Counted from the first letter of the stretch, positions 15,621 through 24,880 are shown. The stretch: 55,295 bases of DNA from an uncultured Collinsella sp. (GCA_900540995.1 UQHO01000011.1:1-55295), one strand, 5' to 3'. Program-made: numbers and translations. The notes: generated from the letters alone by a model not told the origin.

Positions 15621-16106
15621 TTAGTTGAGGGCGGCTTGGGCTAGGCGGGCTTCGGCGGCCTCCTCGGTGATGCCCAGCGCCACGGCGAACTCCTCTATCG
15701 AACGGCGCTTGGCCTCCTTGAGCACGCGCATGTAGTAGGAGCTGGGCTTCTTATCGGCTTCCTCGGCCTGGCGGATGCGATGCATCATGGTTTTTGCCAC
15801 GCGGACCGTCTCGGGTGCGCCCAGCTTGAGCTGCTGCTTAAAGTGCGTTTCCTCCAGTGAGCTGTTGCGCTCGGTAAAAGTGTCGCATTCCAGCTCGTCA
15901 TAGTGGCTCAGCAGGTGCTCGGCATCTTGCTGCGAGATAGCGGCGTGCAAACGGTCGGCCTGCGCCACGGGGTACATGAGGATCGTCTGCGCATGTCCCT
16001 GCTTGGTCTCGAGCAGTAGCATGGGCTGCGGTGTGTCGTCCCTAAAACCGACGACGGTGCAGACTCCCTGACCCGGATGAATGACGTGTTGACCGATTGA
16101 GAACAT
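15621..16106 (-). CDS. CarD/CdnL-type RNA polymerase-binding regulator
   Basis: Protein of 161 residues. The N-terminal CarD/TRCF RNA-polymerase-interacting domain begins MFSIGQHVIHPGQGVCTVVG and a helical C-terminal domain contains the KEAKRRSIEEFAVALG region. In actinobacteria such proteins bind the RNA polymerase beta subunit and stabilise open promoter complexes, so they set rRNA and housekeeping transcription. The ATG has GGAGG upstream. It is divergent from argS with 342 bp between. Another member of the superfamily is the transcription-repair factor Mfd, which is far larger. Confidence 0.9.
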   Translation of the reverse strand: MFSIGQHVIHPGQGVCTVVGFRDDTPQPMLLLETKQGHAQTILMYPVAQADRLHAAISQQDAEHLLSHYDELECDTFTERNSSLEETHFKQQLKLGAPETVRVAKTMMHRIRQAEEADKKPSSYYMRVLKEAKRRSIEEFAVALGITEEAAEARLAQAALN

Positions 16107-16117
16107 GCTACCTCCAA

Positions 16118-16448
16118 CTTATACGAATTTACGTATGTCTAGAATAACACGCTGACGTGCGCAAACCCTTACTTTATGCAGGAAAAGCACACAACTCCGA
16201 TAGGTAAGAGTATTCGATAAAAGGCACGGCTCATTCATGCCTTTATGCAGTTCCAGCGCGTGCATAATCTGCAGGCAGATCGCCAACTTTGAGCAACCCT
16301 GCATAAGCCGTAGTCAATTTTGTGCATATGCAATATCGATTGGCTTTACCCTGCGACAGTGCGCGTCGCTTGTGATAGAGTGCTACAAACTCTGGCTTTT
16401 GCCCTACGAGTGACCAAGAGCTCGGGGGCTTTAACACAAGGAGGATCT
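16118..16448. promoter_or_regulatory. divergent carD/argS control region with TGCATA sites
   Basis: TATGCA or TGCATA half-sites occur at 16175-16180, 16244-16249, 16261-16266 and 16300-16305. A full palindrome TGCATATGCA lies at 16323-16332. The pair at 16244/16261 is inverted. Arginine-repressor boxes in some actinobacteria contain TGCAT half-sites, which would suit argS, but this is inference. A separate small palindrome ATACG-AATTTA-CGTAT at 16119-16134 overlaps the likely carD promoter. Confidence 0.4.
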
Positions 16449-18302
16449 ATGCCCGAGAAGATTGAAGAGCTGGTACGCGCTGCGCTTGCTGCGGCCCAGG
16501 AGGCCGGCGACCTTTCCGCATTTGAACTTGACGATTGCGCCATCGAGCGACCGGCTGACACTTCTCATGGCGAGTGGACCTCCACCATGGCCCTGAAGTC
16601 CGCCAAGCTGGCTCACTGCGCCCCGCGCAAGATCGCCGAGGCCGTCGTTGCCCATATGCCCGAGGACCCCGCGATCGAGAAGGTCGAGATCGCCGGCCCC
16701 GGCTTCATCAACTTCTATCTCTCCGTCGCCGTCAAGAACGCCATCTTTGGCGAGGCCCGCGAGAAGGGTATGGACTTCGCTAAGTCCAACGTCGGTGGCG
16801 GCCTGAAGACCCAGGTCGAGTTCGTCTCCGCCAACCCCGTCGGCCCCATGCACATCGGCCATGGCCGCTGGGCCGCTCTGGGCGACTCCCTTTGCCGCGT
16901 GATGGACCACGCCGGTTACGACATCCAGCGTGAGTTCTACATCAACGACCACGGCTCTCAGATGAACACCTTCGGCAACTCCATCAGCACGCGCTATATG
17001 CAGCTTGCCGACATCATCGCCAAGCAGGGCGTGGATATCGACGAGGCTCACAAGCTGCTAATCGCCGACCGCGACGCCTTTGTTGCCGACGAGAGCGACG
17101 AGCATCCCGAGACCCATCCGTATCAGGACAACTTTGCCGAGACTCTGGGCAAGGACTCCTACGGCGGCGACTACATCATCGACGAGGCCGCCGAGTTCTG
17201 GCGCACCGACGGCGACAAGTGGGTCAACGCCGATCCGCAGGAGCGCATGGAGAGCTTCCGCGAGCGCGGCTACGTAAAGATGGTCGACAACATGCGCGAC
17301 CTTTGCCATGCCGTCAACTGCGACTTCGATCGTTGGTACTCCGAGCGCTCGCTGTATGTGAAGGACACCGAGGGCGAGACCGCCGGCACCTCCGCCGTCG
17401 ACCGCGCTTTTGAGAAGCTCGACAAGATGGGCTACCTCTACACCAAGGACGGCGCCCTGTGGTTCCGTTCCACCGACCTGGGCGACGACAAGGACCGCGT
17501 CCTGATCAAGTCCGACGGCGAGTACACCTACTTCGCTTCCGACGTTGCCTATCACTGGGATAAGTTCCAGCGCGTCGACCACGTCATCGACATTTGGGGC
17601 GCCGACCACCACGGCTATATCGAGCGCGTCCGCTGCGTCTGCGACGCTCTGGGCTACCCGGGCAAGTTCGAGGTTCTGCTGGGCCAGCTCGTCAACCTGC
17701 TGCGCAACGGCAAGCCCGTCCGTATGTCTAAGCGCAAGGGCACCATGGTGACCCTGCAGGAGCTCGTCGACGAGGTCGGCTCCGACGCCGCCCGCTACAC
17801 GCTCATCTCCAAGAGCTCCAACCAGATGGTCGACTTCGACATCGAGGCTGTTAAGAAGCGCGACAACTCCAACCCGGTCTACTACGTGCAGTACGCTCAC
17901 GCGCGCGTGTGCTCCATCCTGCGCCGTGCCGCCAACGTCACCGCCGAGCAGGCCGCCGAGATGGGTATGAAGGCCGTCGCCGAGAAGGCTATTGGTGAGA
18001 ACGTCGATTACTCGCTGCTCACCGACCCCACCGAGCTCGCTCTTTCGCGTAAGCTCAACGAGCTCACCGACCTCATTGGCAGCTGCGCTCGCGATCGCGC
18101 TCCGTTCCGCCTGACGCACTTTGCCGAGGAGCTCGCCGGCGACTTCCACAGCTTCTACGCTGCCTGCCAGGTGCTGCCGAGCGAGGGCCGTCCCGTCGAC
18201 CCCGAGCTCTCTCGCGCCCGTCTGGCCGCTTGCGACGCCGTCCGCGTGACGCTCGCCCTGGTGCTGACCCTCGTTGGTGTTTCTGCGCCCGAGCAGATGT
18301 AA
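16449..18302 (+). CDS. argS: arginyl-tRNA synthetase
   Basis: Class I synthetase of 617 residues that charges tRNA-Arg. The N-terminal tRNA-binding domain (about 1-110) is followed by the HIGH motif as NPVGPMHIGHGRWAALGD near residue 130. The KMSKS-equivalent region reads VRMSKRKGTMVTLQEL near residue 425, and a helical anticodon-binding domain ends the protein (TLVGVSAPEQM). The ATG at 16449 directly follows AAGGAGGATCT, a strong ribosome-binding site, so a longer upstream reading is rejected. The coding sequence is strongly codon-biased (C/G-ending), as for a highly expressed gene. Confidence 0.96.
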   Translation: MPEKIEELVRAALAAAQEAGDLSAFELDDCAIERPADTSHGEWTSTMALKSAKLAHCAPRKIAEAVVAHMPEDPAIEKVEIAGPGFINFYLSVAVKNAIFGEAREKGMDFAKSNVGGGLKTQVEFVSANPVGPMHIGHGRWAALGDSLCRVMDHAGYDIQREFYINDHGSQMNTFGNSISTRYMQLADIIAKQGVDIDEAHKLLIADRDAFVADESDEHPETHPYQDNFAETLGKDSYGGDYIIDEAAEFWRTDGDKWVNADPQERMESFRERGYVKMVDNMRDLCHAVNCDFDRWYSERSLYVKDTEGETAGTSAVDRAFEKLDKMGYLYTKDGALWFRSTDLGDDKDRVLIKSDGEYTYFASDVAYHWDKFQRVDHVIDIWGADHHGYIERVRCVCDALGYPGKFEVLLGQLVNLLRNGKPVRMSKRKGTMVTLQELVDEVGSDAARYTLISKSSNQMVDFDIEAVKKRDNSNPVYYVQYAHARVCSILRRAANVTAEQAAEMGMKAVAEKAIGENVDYSLLTDPTELALSRKLNELTDLIGSCARDRAPFRLTHFAEELAGDFHSFYAACQVLPSEGRPVDPELSRARLAACDAVRVTLALVLTLVGVSAPEQM

Positions 18303-18347
18303 TTTGCGGGTCTTCTGACCGCGCAGGCTTGGTTTAGCTGAGCCTTG

Positions 18348-18382
18348 AAAGCCCGATCTCACATGCGGAGGTCGGGCTTTTT
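18348..18382 (+). terminator. argS terminator
   Basis: AAAGCCCGA...TCGGGCTTTTT hairpin with a 15-base loop, 45 bp after the argS stop. Confidence 0.8.
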
Positions 18383-18487
18383 GCGTTTGGCGGTGCTTTT
18401 TGGTGTGTTGGAAAATGCTACAAAAAAGCAACTATACCGCTTTACGGGGCTGAATCGCTGCCTGGCGACCATAGCGACAACAGTGAA

Positions 18488-18768
18488 AATAAAACCGCAG
18501 GTAGACGGTTTAATGTTTCTTGAAAATGCAGGGTATGGTTGGCTTGCAGCATTCTGGCCCCGTAATCCGGCGTAGTTTTGAAAATTGTCCCTTGGGGACG
18601 GAGGAAAATGGATCATTTTTGTCTCGCGGAGGGGTGGCGGGATACCGTCCGCCACGAATTGGGCTCATCTCCTACGTCTGGACGCATATCCCGAACCATG
18701 CCGAAAAGTACGATATTAAAACCGCAGGTAGCAGACTCGTTGTTTTTGAAAAAACAAGGGTATGGTCA
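18488..18768. repeat. direct repeat pair in the argS-rho gap
   Basis: The 791-bp gap before rho has no convincing gene. Two related segments of about 55 bp lie at 18492-18541 and 18716-18765. Both share TAAAACCGCAGGTAG at the left and GGGTATGGT at the right, with a TTGAAAA core between. A separate GGGGACGG-containing element lies at 18585-18622 and a family 3 repeat at 18872-18917. Confidence 0.6.
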
Positions 18769-18871
18769 GGGGCTCGGGGGCAAACGTAGTAGATGGGCGC
18801 GATTCGTGGCGCGGCTATTCCGGGTGCCACGGCTTCACTCCTCTGGCGCGACATTTCAAGGCGCTTTTGAG

Positions 18872-18917
18872 GAGGAGTGTCCCTGATGACTGGGCGTTTA
18901 AGAACGTCCCCAATGAC
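18872..18917 (-). repeat. REP-like family 3, copy 2
   Basis: Reverse complement matches the element at 11023-11062 in GGGGACGTTC and GGGACACTCCT with a variable spacer. It lies about 170 bp before the rho start. Confidence 0.6.
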
Positions 18918-19093
18918 TAAGTTGCAGGTGGCGGCGGTTGTGTTACACTAACGCTGCGTATATGACGCAAATATCTCGATACAGATCAATGATGTCCGTC
19001 GGTATTTGACGGAGCTAGACTGTTTAGCCGCCCTGAAGGTTTATGCAGGGAGCATGTGATCACAGGGCTTGAAAAGAAAGTTGAGCAAACACT

Positions 19094-21631
19094 GTGTCTG
19101 ATCAACAGCAAGAAAACGAAATAACGACGACGCAGGCCGCTCCCGCTGCACCGGTTGCGTCGGACCAGGTCGCGGCGCCCGCGCAAGCCTCGGCTCCTGA
19201 GACGCCTACGCCTGCAACGGCTGAGAAGGCCGTGCCTGCAACTGGTGAGGAGGCTGTTCCGGCAAAGCCCAAGCGCACGCGCCGCGCGGCCAAGCCTGTC
19301 GCTGACGGCGAGGAGGTCACCAAACCCAAGCGCCGTACCACGCGCACGACGCGCGCCAAGCGCACCGTTGCAGCTGACTCCTCGGCGCCGATTTCCGATG
19401 AGGTCGCGCAGGCACGTGCGTTGGCGCAGATTAGCGAGGCCCAGGTGGTGCGCGCCCGCCGTCGTGCCGCCGAGCGTGAGGCCGCGGCTCTGACCGAGCT
19501 TGCAGCCCCGTCTGTGCCCGAGACCCCTGCCGCCGACCAACCGACCGAGAAGCCTGCATCGCGCACACGCCGTCGCACGGCTACTAAGGCCGAGCAGGTT
19601 TCTGAACAGGTAACCCCCGAGCTCACTGAGGCTTCGGTCCGTTCCGCGGCAGGGGAGGGCGCATCGCCAACTAAGCCCGCTGCGCCTGTCGAGGCCAGCG
19701 AAGTTCCCGTTGTCGATCCGGCTTTGCGCCCGCACCGTCGCGGTCGCAAGCCCAAGGCCTTCGTCGAGGCAGAGAAGGCCGCAGCCGCAGCCGCAGCCGC
19801 TCGGGATGCTGCGGCGACCGCCGAGTCTGCAACCGCTGCCGATGCACCCGTCCAGGATGCTACGACTTCCGAGGCCGCTCCCGCCGATGTCGAGCCCGCC
19901 GACGTCCGCCCTGGTCGCAGCCATCGTACTGCTGCTAAGCGCACGTCCAAGGCCAAGGCTGCCAAGAAGGGCGCGTCCGAGGATTCGGCCGAGACGACCG
20001 CCGATGCATCGACTGATGCCGCCGAGCCCCAAGACGTCGAACAGTCTGCGTCCGAGAAGCCCAAGCGCGGTCGTAAGAAGTCCGCTAAGGCCAAGGCGTC
20101 CGAGCAGCAGGCTGATGTCGAAGCACAGGTCGATTCCGGCGCCGAGGCCAATGGCGCCGCTTCGGCCAATGCTGACGCCGCCGCAACTGATGGTGCCGCG
20201 CCCGCCGAGGCCGAAGACGGCGCTCGCCCCAACCGTCGCCAGCACAAGCGTAACGACGAGCGCAACGACCGCAAGGACGAGCGCAACAACGACCGTCGCA
20301 ACCGCCAACGCGATCGCAAACAGCGCAACAAGGAGCGCAACGCCGTCCCCACCGAGCCCACGCTTTCGCGCGAGGAGCTCGCGGCCATGAAGGTCGCCGA
20401 ACTGCGCGAGAAGGCCAAGGAGTTCGAGATCGAGACGACCGGCAAGAAGAAAGCCGAGCTCGTCGAGGAGATCTACACCACCGCCGCGAAGGCCGAGGGC
20501 TTCCGCGACATCAAGGGCATTCTGCAGATTCGCCCGGACAGCTCCGGCATCATCCACGCCCATGGCTACATGAAGTCCAACGACGATGCCTTCGTGCCCG
20601 CCTATCTCATCCGCTCCGCGCGCCTGCGCACGGGCGACGTCATCGAGGGCTCGCTGCGTCCTTCGCGCGGCGGCGACAAGCGCGCCGGCCTCGCCAAAAT
20701 CACGACCGTCAACGGTCTGGACCCCGAGCAGATTCGCAACCGTCCCAAATTCGGCGACCTCACCCCGGTCTATCCCAATGAGCCGCTGCGCATGGAGCAC
20801 GGCAAGGACTCCATTACCGGTCGCGCCATCGACATCGTGTCGCCGATTGGCAAGGGTCAGCGTGGCCTGATCGTGTCCCCGCCCAAGGCCGGCAAGACCA
20901 CGATCCTCAAGAAGATCTGCCAGTCTATCTCGATTAACAACCCCGAGGTGCACCTCATCTGCCTGCTCGTCGACGAGCGCCCCGAAGAGGTCACTGATAT
21001 GCAGCGTTCCATCAAGGGCGAGGTTGTGGCGTCGACCTTCGATATGCCCGCCGACAACCACACTCGCGTGGCAGAGCTCGTCATCGAGCGCGCCAAGCGC
21101 ATCGTGGAACTGGGCGGCGATGTTGTGGTGGTGCTCGACTCCATTACGCGTCTTGCCCGCGCCTACAACTTGGCGGCGCCCGCCTCGGGCCGCATCCTTT
21201 CGGGCGGCGTCGATTCGGCGGCCCTGTATCCTCCCAAGCGCTTCCTGGGCGCAGCCCGTAATATCGAGAACGGTGGCTCGCTCACCATCCTGGCCTCTGC
21301 CCTCATCGACACCGGTTCCAAGATGGACGAGGTCATCTTTGAGGAGTTCAAGGGCACCGGCAACATGGAGCTTAAGCTCGACCGCGACCTGGCCGACCGT
21401 CGCATCTTCCCGGCTATCGACCCCGTTGCCTCCGGTACGCGTAATGAGGACCTGTTGGTCGACGAGCAGATGCGTCCGTTTGTCTTTGGTCTGCGTCGCA
21501 TTCTTGCCGGCATGAACAACACCGAGCGCGCAGCCGCATCGTTTATCAAGGGTCTTAAGGGCACCAACACCAACCAGGAGTTCCTGGTGCGTTCGGCTAA
21601 AAAACACAGCGACTACGAGCAGACGTTCTAG
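19094..21631 (+). CDS. rho: transcription termination factor Rho with long disordered N-terminus
   Basis: Protein of 845 residues, about twice the size of E. coli Rho. Residues 1-420 are low-complexity Ala/Glu/Lys/Arg/Thr with many short Lys/Arg clusters, ending in an Arg/Asn/Asp-rich tract (about 375-415). The conserved Rho follows: Rho_N helix bundle (SREELAAMKVAELREKAKEF, from about 423), the RNA-binding cold-shock domain (GILQIRPDSSGIIHAHGYM), and the RecA-type ATPase with Walker A PPKAGKTT near 595-603. The start is GTG with only a weak AAGAAAG upstream. Rho is the helicase that ends untranslated transcripts. The extension probably adds RNA binding or condensation. Confidence 0.96.
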   Translation: MSDQQQENEITTTQAAPAAPVASDQVAAPAQASAPETPTPATAEKAVPATGEEAVPAKPKRTRRAAKPVADGEEVTKPKRRTTRTTRAKRTVAADSSAPISDEVAQARALAQISEAQVVRARRRAAEREAAALTELAAPSVPETPAADQPTEKPASRTRRRTATKAEQVSEQVTPELTEASVRSAAGEGASPTKPAAPVEASEVPVVDPALRPHRRGRKPKAFVEAEKAAAAAAAARDAAATAESATAADAPVQDATTSEAAPADVEPADVRPGRSHRTAAKRTSKAKAAKKGASEDSAETTADASTDAAEPQDVEQSASEKPKRGRKKSAKAKASEQQADVEAQVDSGAEANGAASANADAAATDGAAPAEAEDGARPNRRQHKRNDERNDRKDERNNDRRNRQRDRKQRNKERNAVPTEPTLSREELAAMKVAELREKAKEFEIETTGKKKAELVEEIYTTAAKAEGFRDIKGILQIRPDSSGIIHAHGYMKSNDDAFVPAYLIRSARLRTGDVIEGSLRPSRGGDKRAGLAKITTVNGLDPEQIRNRPKFGDLTPVYPNEPLRMEHGKDSITGRAIDIVSPIGKGQRGLIVSPPKAGKTTILKKICQSISINNPEVHLICLLVDERPEEVTDMQRSIKGEVVASTFDMPADNHTRVAELVIERAKRIVELGGDVVVVLDSITRLARAYNLAAPASGRILSGGVDSAALYPPKRFLGAARNIENGGSLTILASALIDTGSKMDEVIFEEFKGTGNMELKLDRDLADRRIFPAIDPVASGTRNEDLLVDEQMRPFVFGLRRILAGMNNTERAAASFIKGLKGTNTNQEFLVRSAKKHSDYEQTF

Positions 21632-21667
21632 GTTGTCATCCACGCGCAGCGATAGTCATCAATGCGA

Positions 21668-21699
21668 TAAAGGGTCGGGGCTTTGAGCCTCGGCCCTTT
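21668..21699 (+). terminator. rho terminator
   Basis: Hairpin AAAGGGTCGGGG / CCTCGGCCCTTTT about 37 bp after the rho stop. The rest of the 313-bp gap (to 21944) shows only promoter-like AT-rich sequence and a small GGGGC-ATA-GCCCC hairpin near 21873. Confidence 0.7.
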
Positions 21700-21944
21700 T
21701 CCATATCGCCGCTCCGCGCTTATTTTTAACCATAAGAACGACGAGCAGCAGGTTTCCCGTTTCAATCCGACATCGTCGCTTGCAATCGACAGGGCGGTTT
21801 CGCATAATAGCTTTTAAGCTTCGCGACGGAAAACGCAGATGAAACGAACCATATACCGTTGCTTTGGGGCATAGCCCCGCTTCATCTTCTCTCGCGCAGC
21901 CAACTGAATGATGCGATTTGGGTGCTGGAAGATGGGGAGAGCTC

Positions 21945-23345
21945 ATGGCTTCTTCTGATGCAACACAACGAGCAGTCCTTGCCGGACTTTCGTGCGGGAT
22001 CGGCCTTGCCGCTCCCGTGGTTATGTATGCCGCGACGCTACCGTTTTCGTCGGTGAACGAGACGGTCGTGGCGGGTGCGGTTCCCTTCGCCGTGGGCGCG
22101 GTGGCGGGCGTGGGTATCTATGCCGCCTCGCTGGGTATCTCCGAGTACCGTGCGCAGCGTGAAGAGCGTCTGTTCCAGCCCGATGCCATGGGCGGTGCCG
22201 CCAATCTCAATCAGCATCAAAGCGAGTTCAAGACCGCCTCGATTCCAGCTCAGCAGCAGGATGCTACTCCTTTCACTGCGGCTTCTGCTTCTCAGACTCA
22301 GCCGGAGCAGTCTACCTCGGCATTCCTTTCCGGCCTGACTGGTGCGTTCCAGCGCCGTCATGCCGATGATGGTGTCCCTACCATCGCTCGAGCCGCAGAT
22401 GCTATGGACGAGGACGAGGCTTGGTCCATGATCGACAGTATGCTCGACGACGATTCGCCGGTGAGCTGCGACCCTGCACACTCGCGCGACGTCTATCAAG
22501 TCGCCATCGACGAGCTCACCAACGGCGGGCAGACAGGTTCCTTCAATCGTGACGACATCGCCGCCGCGGCACGTGCCGTATCGGGCTCCCAGGCCGCCCC
22601 TGCGGGCAGCACGGCGGCTTTCGTGGCACTCGTTGCCAACGCGGCAGCCAATAACGCCTACAGCGCTACCTCGGCGGACGTGGACGCTTCTGCCGATAAT
22701 TCGTACGTTGATGAAGCCATTACTGCGGACGAGGAGGCCGTTGCCGCCCGCCGTGCCGCCGAAAGCTCGCTTTGGGGCGCTCCTGCCCAGCAGCAGGCGG
22801 CTGAGGCTGCGCCGTACAATGCAAACCTCGCCAGCATGCCTATCATCTCCGGTGCCGCGGACATCGATCTTGACGACCTCGATGAACCTGCAGCCATCAC
22901 CGCATCGATTGATGCCCAAGATCGCATCGACACCGGCGACCTTCCGGACGCCTCGCTCGAGGTTGATGTCCCCATGGCTGATTACTCGGGCCACGAGGAC
23001 ATGTGGGCCGCCGCCACCGCGATTCTGGATGAGATTGACGAGCCCGCTCCTGTTGCAGCTCCCGCTCCCGTCGCTGCCCCTCAGCCTGCTGCCCCCGCCT
23101 ATGTCGGCCGTCACAGCGCTGTGTTCCCCGAGGATACCGCCCGTATCTCGCGCGAGAGCATCGAGCGGGCCGAGGCTATTGCCGCCGGCATTATGGAAAA
23201 TCGTCGTCACGAGCGCGTCAATCAGATCCTCGAGGAAGAGATCGAGCGCCTGCAGTCCTCTACCGCCAAGCGTACGGGCCGTGCCTATCTGAGCGTTATC
23301 GAGGGCGGTACCGCCAGCTTCGCGCCGCTCCGCGCGGAGGCATAA
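21945..23345 (+). CDS. membrane-anchored acidic, mostly disordered protein
   Basis: Protein of 466 residues that I do not recognise. Two hydrophobic helices lie near the N-terminus (about 10-30 and 37-60: AVLAGLSCGIGLAAPVVMYA and VAGAVPFAVGAVAGVGIYAA). The rest is Ala/Asp/Glu-rich with little order. A charged C-terminal helix (ERVNQILEEEIERLQSS) is followed by a short conserved-looking end (RAYLSVIEGGTASFAPL). The ATG at 21945 follows GGGGAGA; a start nine codons earlier has no such site. The downstream VanZ gene begins 7 bp after the stop, with its ribosome-binding site inside this gene's end, so the two are probably co-translated. Confidence 0.75.
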   Translation: MASSDATQRAVLAGLSCGIGLAAPVVMYAATLPFSSVNETVVAGAVPFAVGAVAGVGIYAASLGISEYRAQREERLFQPDAMGGAANLNQHQSEFKTASIPAQQQDATPFTAASASQTQPEQSTSAFLSGLTGAFQRRHADDGVPTIARAADAMDEDEAWSMIDSMLDDDSPVSCDPAHSRDVYQVAIDELTNGGQTGSFNRDDIAAAARAVSGSQAAPAGSTAAFVALVANAAANNAYSATSADVDASADNSYVDEAITADEEAVAARRAAESSLWGAPAQQQAAEAAPYNANLASMPIISGAADIDLDDLDEPAAITASIDAQDRIDTGDLPDASLEVDVPMADYSGHEDMWAAATAILDEIDEPAPVAAPAPVAAPQPAAPAYVGRHSAVFPEDTARISRESIERAEAIAAGIMENRRHERVNQILEEEIERLQSSTAKRTGRAYLSVIEGGTASFAPLRAEA

Positions 23346-23352
23346 CTTCTGC

Positions 23353-23802
23353 ATGGTTAAGATCAATCGAAAATGGGCGGTCGTGACCTGCCTGATGGCG
23401 CTCTTGATCTGGGGCAATTCGCTGGTTCCCGGCTCGGGGTCGGGCTCGCTGAGCCTGACGGTCATGGAAGCTATCCGCGGTTTCCTGCACGGCGTGGGAC
23501 TTCCATATGAATGGGTGACCAACTTTGTTGTTCGCAAGTGCGCGCATTTTACCGAGTATATGGTGCTCGGCATCCTGGCAACGCACGCCTTTGATCTTGA
23601 GGGCCGGCGCACCTTTGACGTGCTGCTGCCCACGGCGGTGTTCCTGCTGCTGATTCCCTCGATCGACGAGACGATTCAGCTCTTTGTGCCGGGACGCGCC
23701 GGCATGATCACCGATGTGATGATCGACTGCTGTGGAGCGGCAACGGGCGTTGTGCTCCGATATCTCTTACGGTCGCTGATGCACGCCAAAAAAGCCGCCT
23801 AG
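23353..23802 (+). CDS. VanZ-like membrane protein
   Basis: Protein of 149 residues with three to four hydrophobic helices and the VanZ hallmarks: the first helix WAVVTCLMALLIWGNSLVPG, then VRKCAHFTEYMVLGILA, then PSIDETIQLFVPGRAGMITDVMID. VanZ in enterococci gives low-level teicoplanin resistance, but most homologues have unknown roles in the envelope. The stop lies within the upstream arm of a bidirectional terminator. It forms a likely operon with the preceding disordered membrane protein. Confidence 0.88.
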   Translation: MVKINRKWAVVTCLMALLIWGNSLVPGSGSGSLSLTVMEAIRGFLHGVGLPYEWVTNFVVRKCAHFTEYMVLGILATHAFDLEGRRTFDVLLPTAVFLLLIPSIDETIQLFVPGRAGMITDVMIDCCGAATGVVLRYLLRSLMHAKKAA

Positions 23803-23834
23803 GACGTATTGTTTGGTCCTAGGCGGCCTTTTTT
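23788..23834. terminator. bidirectional terminator between VanZ and ROK genes
   Basis: AAAAAAGCCGCCTAGGAC and its near-complement around an 11-base loop, with A-runs and T-runs on both sides. It overlaps the last codons of the VanZ gene and would also stop the leftward ROK gene. Confidence 0.85.
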
Positions 23835-23916
23835 ATTTGAGGGCTTATATGGGGCGTGGTGGCGTCGTTCCGTAGGTTAGATTTGCCGAGCGCGCCACGC
23901 CCTGTGGGTGCGTCTG

Positions 23917-24807
23917 CTACTGAAGCGCCTGTGCGCCCAGGGCCAGGCAGCCCATGATGCCCTGCTTGCCCTCGAGGCTGTTGTTGACAATGTAGGTATC
24001 GATGTCGTTGACCTCGGGCGTGACGATATAGCCGTTGAGCATTTCGGCGCACTTTTTGCGTGCGAGCGGCACGATGGGGGTGTGGTCGGCCACGCCGCCA
24101 CCGATGACGATCTTCTGCGGTGCGTAGCACAGGATGTAGGTCATGAGCGCCTGCGCAAGGTATCCGGCAAGAAGGTCCATGGCCTCCGGGTCATCGGCCA
24201 TGTCTCCGGCGCTCTTGCCATCCCAGCGCTTTTTAACGCCGGGGCCGGCGATGAGGCCCTCGAGGCAGTTGTCGTGGAAGGGACAGGCGCTATGCTCGCC
24301 GATGGTGTCGCGCGGGTCACGCGTGACCAGGATGTGGCCGGCCTCGGGATGCATCATGCCGTGCACGAGCTTACCGCCCGAGAGCACGCCGGCGCCCACG
24401 CCGGTACCGATGGTCAGGTAGACCACGTCGGTGAGGCCCTTGGCGCAACCAAACGTGACCTCGCCCAGGCAGGCGACGTTGACGTCGGTATCGTAGCCGC
24501 AGGGGATATTGAGCTCGTTTTGGATAGTGCCCAGCAGGTCAAAGTAGCGCCATGCCGTTTTGGGCGTCTCCAGGATCTTGCCGTATTGGGGTGAAGCGGG
24601 GTTGACTGCGGTGGGGCCAAATGCGCCGATGCCCAGCGCGGCGATGCCCTTGTCGGCAAACCATGCGTTGACGGCCTCAACGGTCTCCTGCGGGGTCGTG
24701 GTCGCAATCTGCTCGCGCTCCAGGACCGTACCGTCTGCATAGCCCGTGGCGCAGACCATCTTGGTGCCGCCGGCCTCGAGCGCTCCGATAAGCTGCTGTT
24801 CTGCCAT
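23917..24807 (-). CDS. ROK-family sugar kinase, fructokinase-like
   Basis: Protein of 296 residues of the ROK family. The ATP phosphate loop is IGALEAGGTKMVCATG at the N-terminus. The sugar-binding and catalytic region is YLTIGTGVGAGVLSGGKLVHG, followed by the zinc motif PEAGH...CPFHDNCLEG. This pattern is typical of ROK fructokinases and related hexokinases that phosphorylate free sugars. The ATG at 24807 has AGAGAGGA upstream. It has no sugar transporter beside it, so the true substrate is not shown by context. Confidence 0.9.
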   Translation of the reverse strand: MAEQQLIGALEAGGTKMVCATGYADGTVLEREQIATTTPQETVEAVNAWFADKGIAALGIGAFGPTAVNPASPQYGKILETPKTAWRYFDLLGTIQNELNIPCGYDTDVNVACLGEVTFGCAKGLTDVVYLTIGTGVGAGVLSGGKLVHGMMHPEAGHILVTRDPRDTIGEHSACPFHDNCLEGLIAGPGVKKRWDGKSAGDMADDPEAMDLLAGYLAQALMTYILCYAPQKIVIGGGVADHTPIVPLARKKCAEMLNGYIVTPEVNDIDTYIVNNSLEGKQGIMGCLALGAQALQ

Positions 24808-24880
24808 AGTATTCCTCTCTGGGACGAGTTGCTCCGTGACTAAAGTATAGAGCTCTAAACCATTTAAGAAAGCGCTATAG

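Noticed and set aside
18986..21643. 885-codon open frame on the minus strand
   Set aside because: It is exactly antisense to rho, is very rich in Gly/Leu/Arg low-complexity sequence, and is a by-product of GC-rich codon use.
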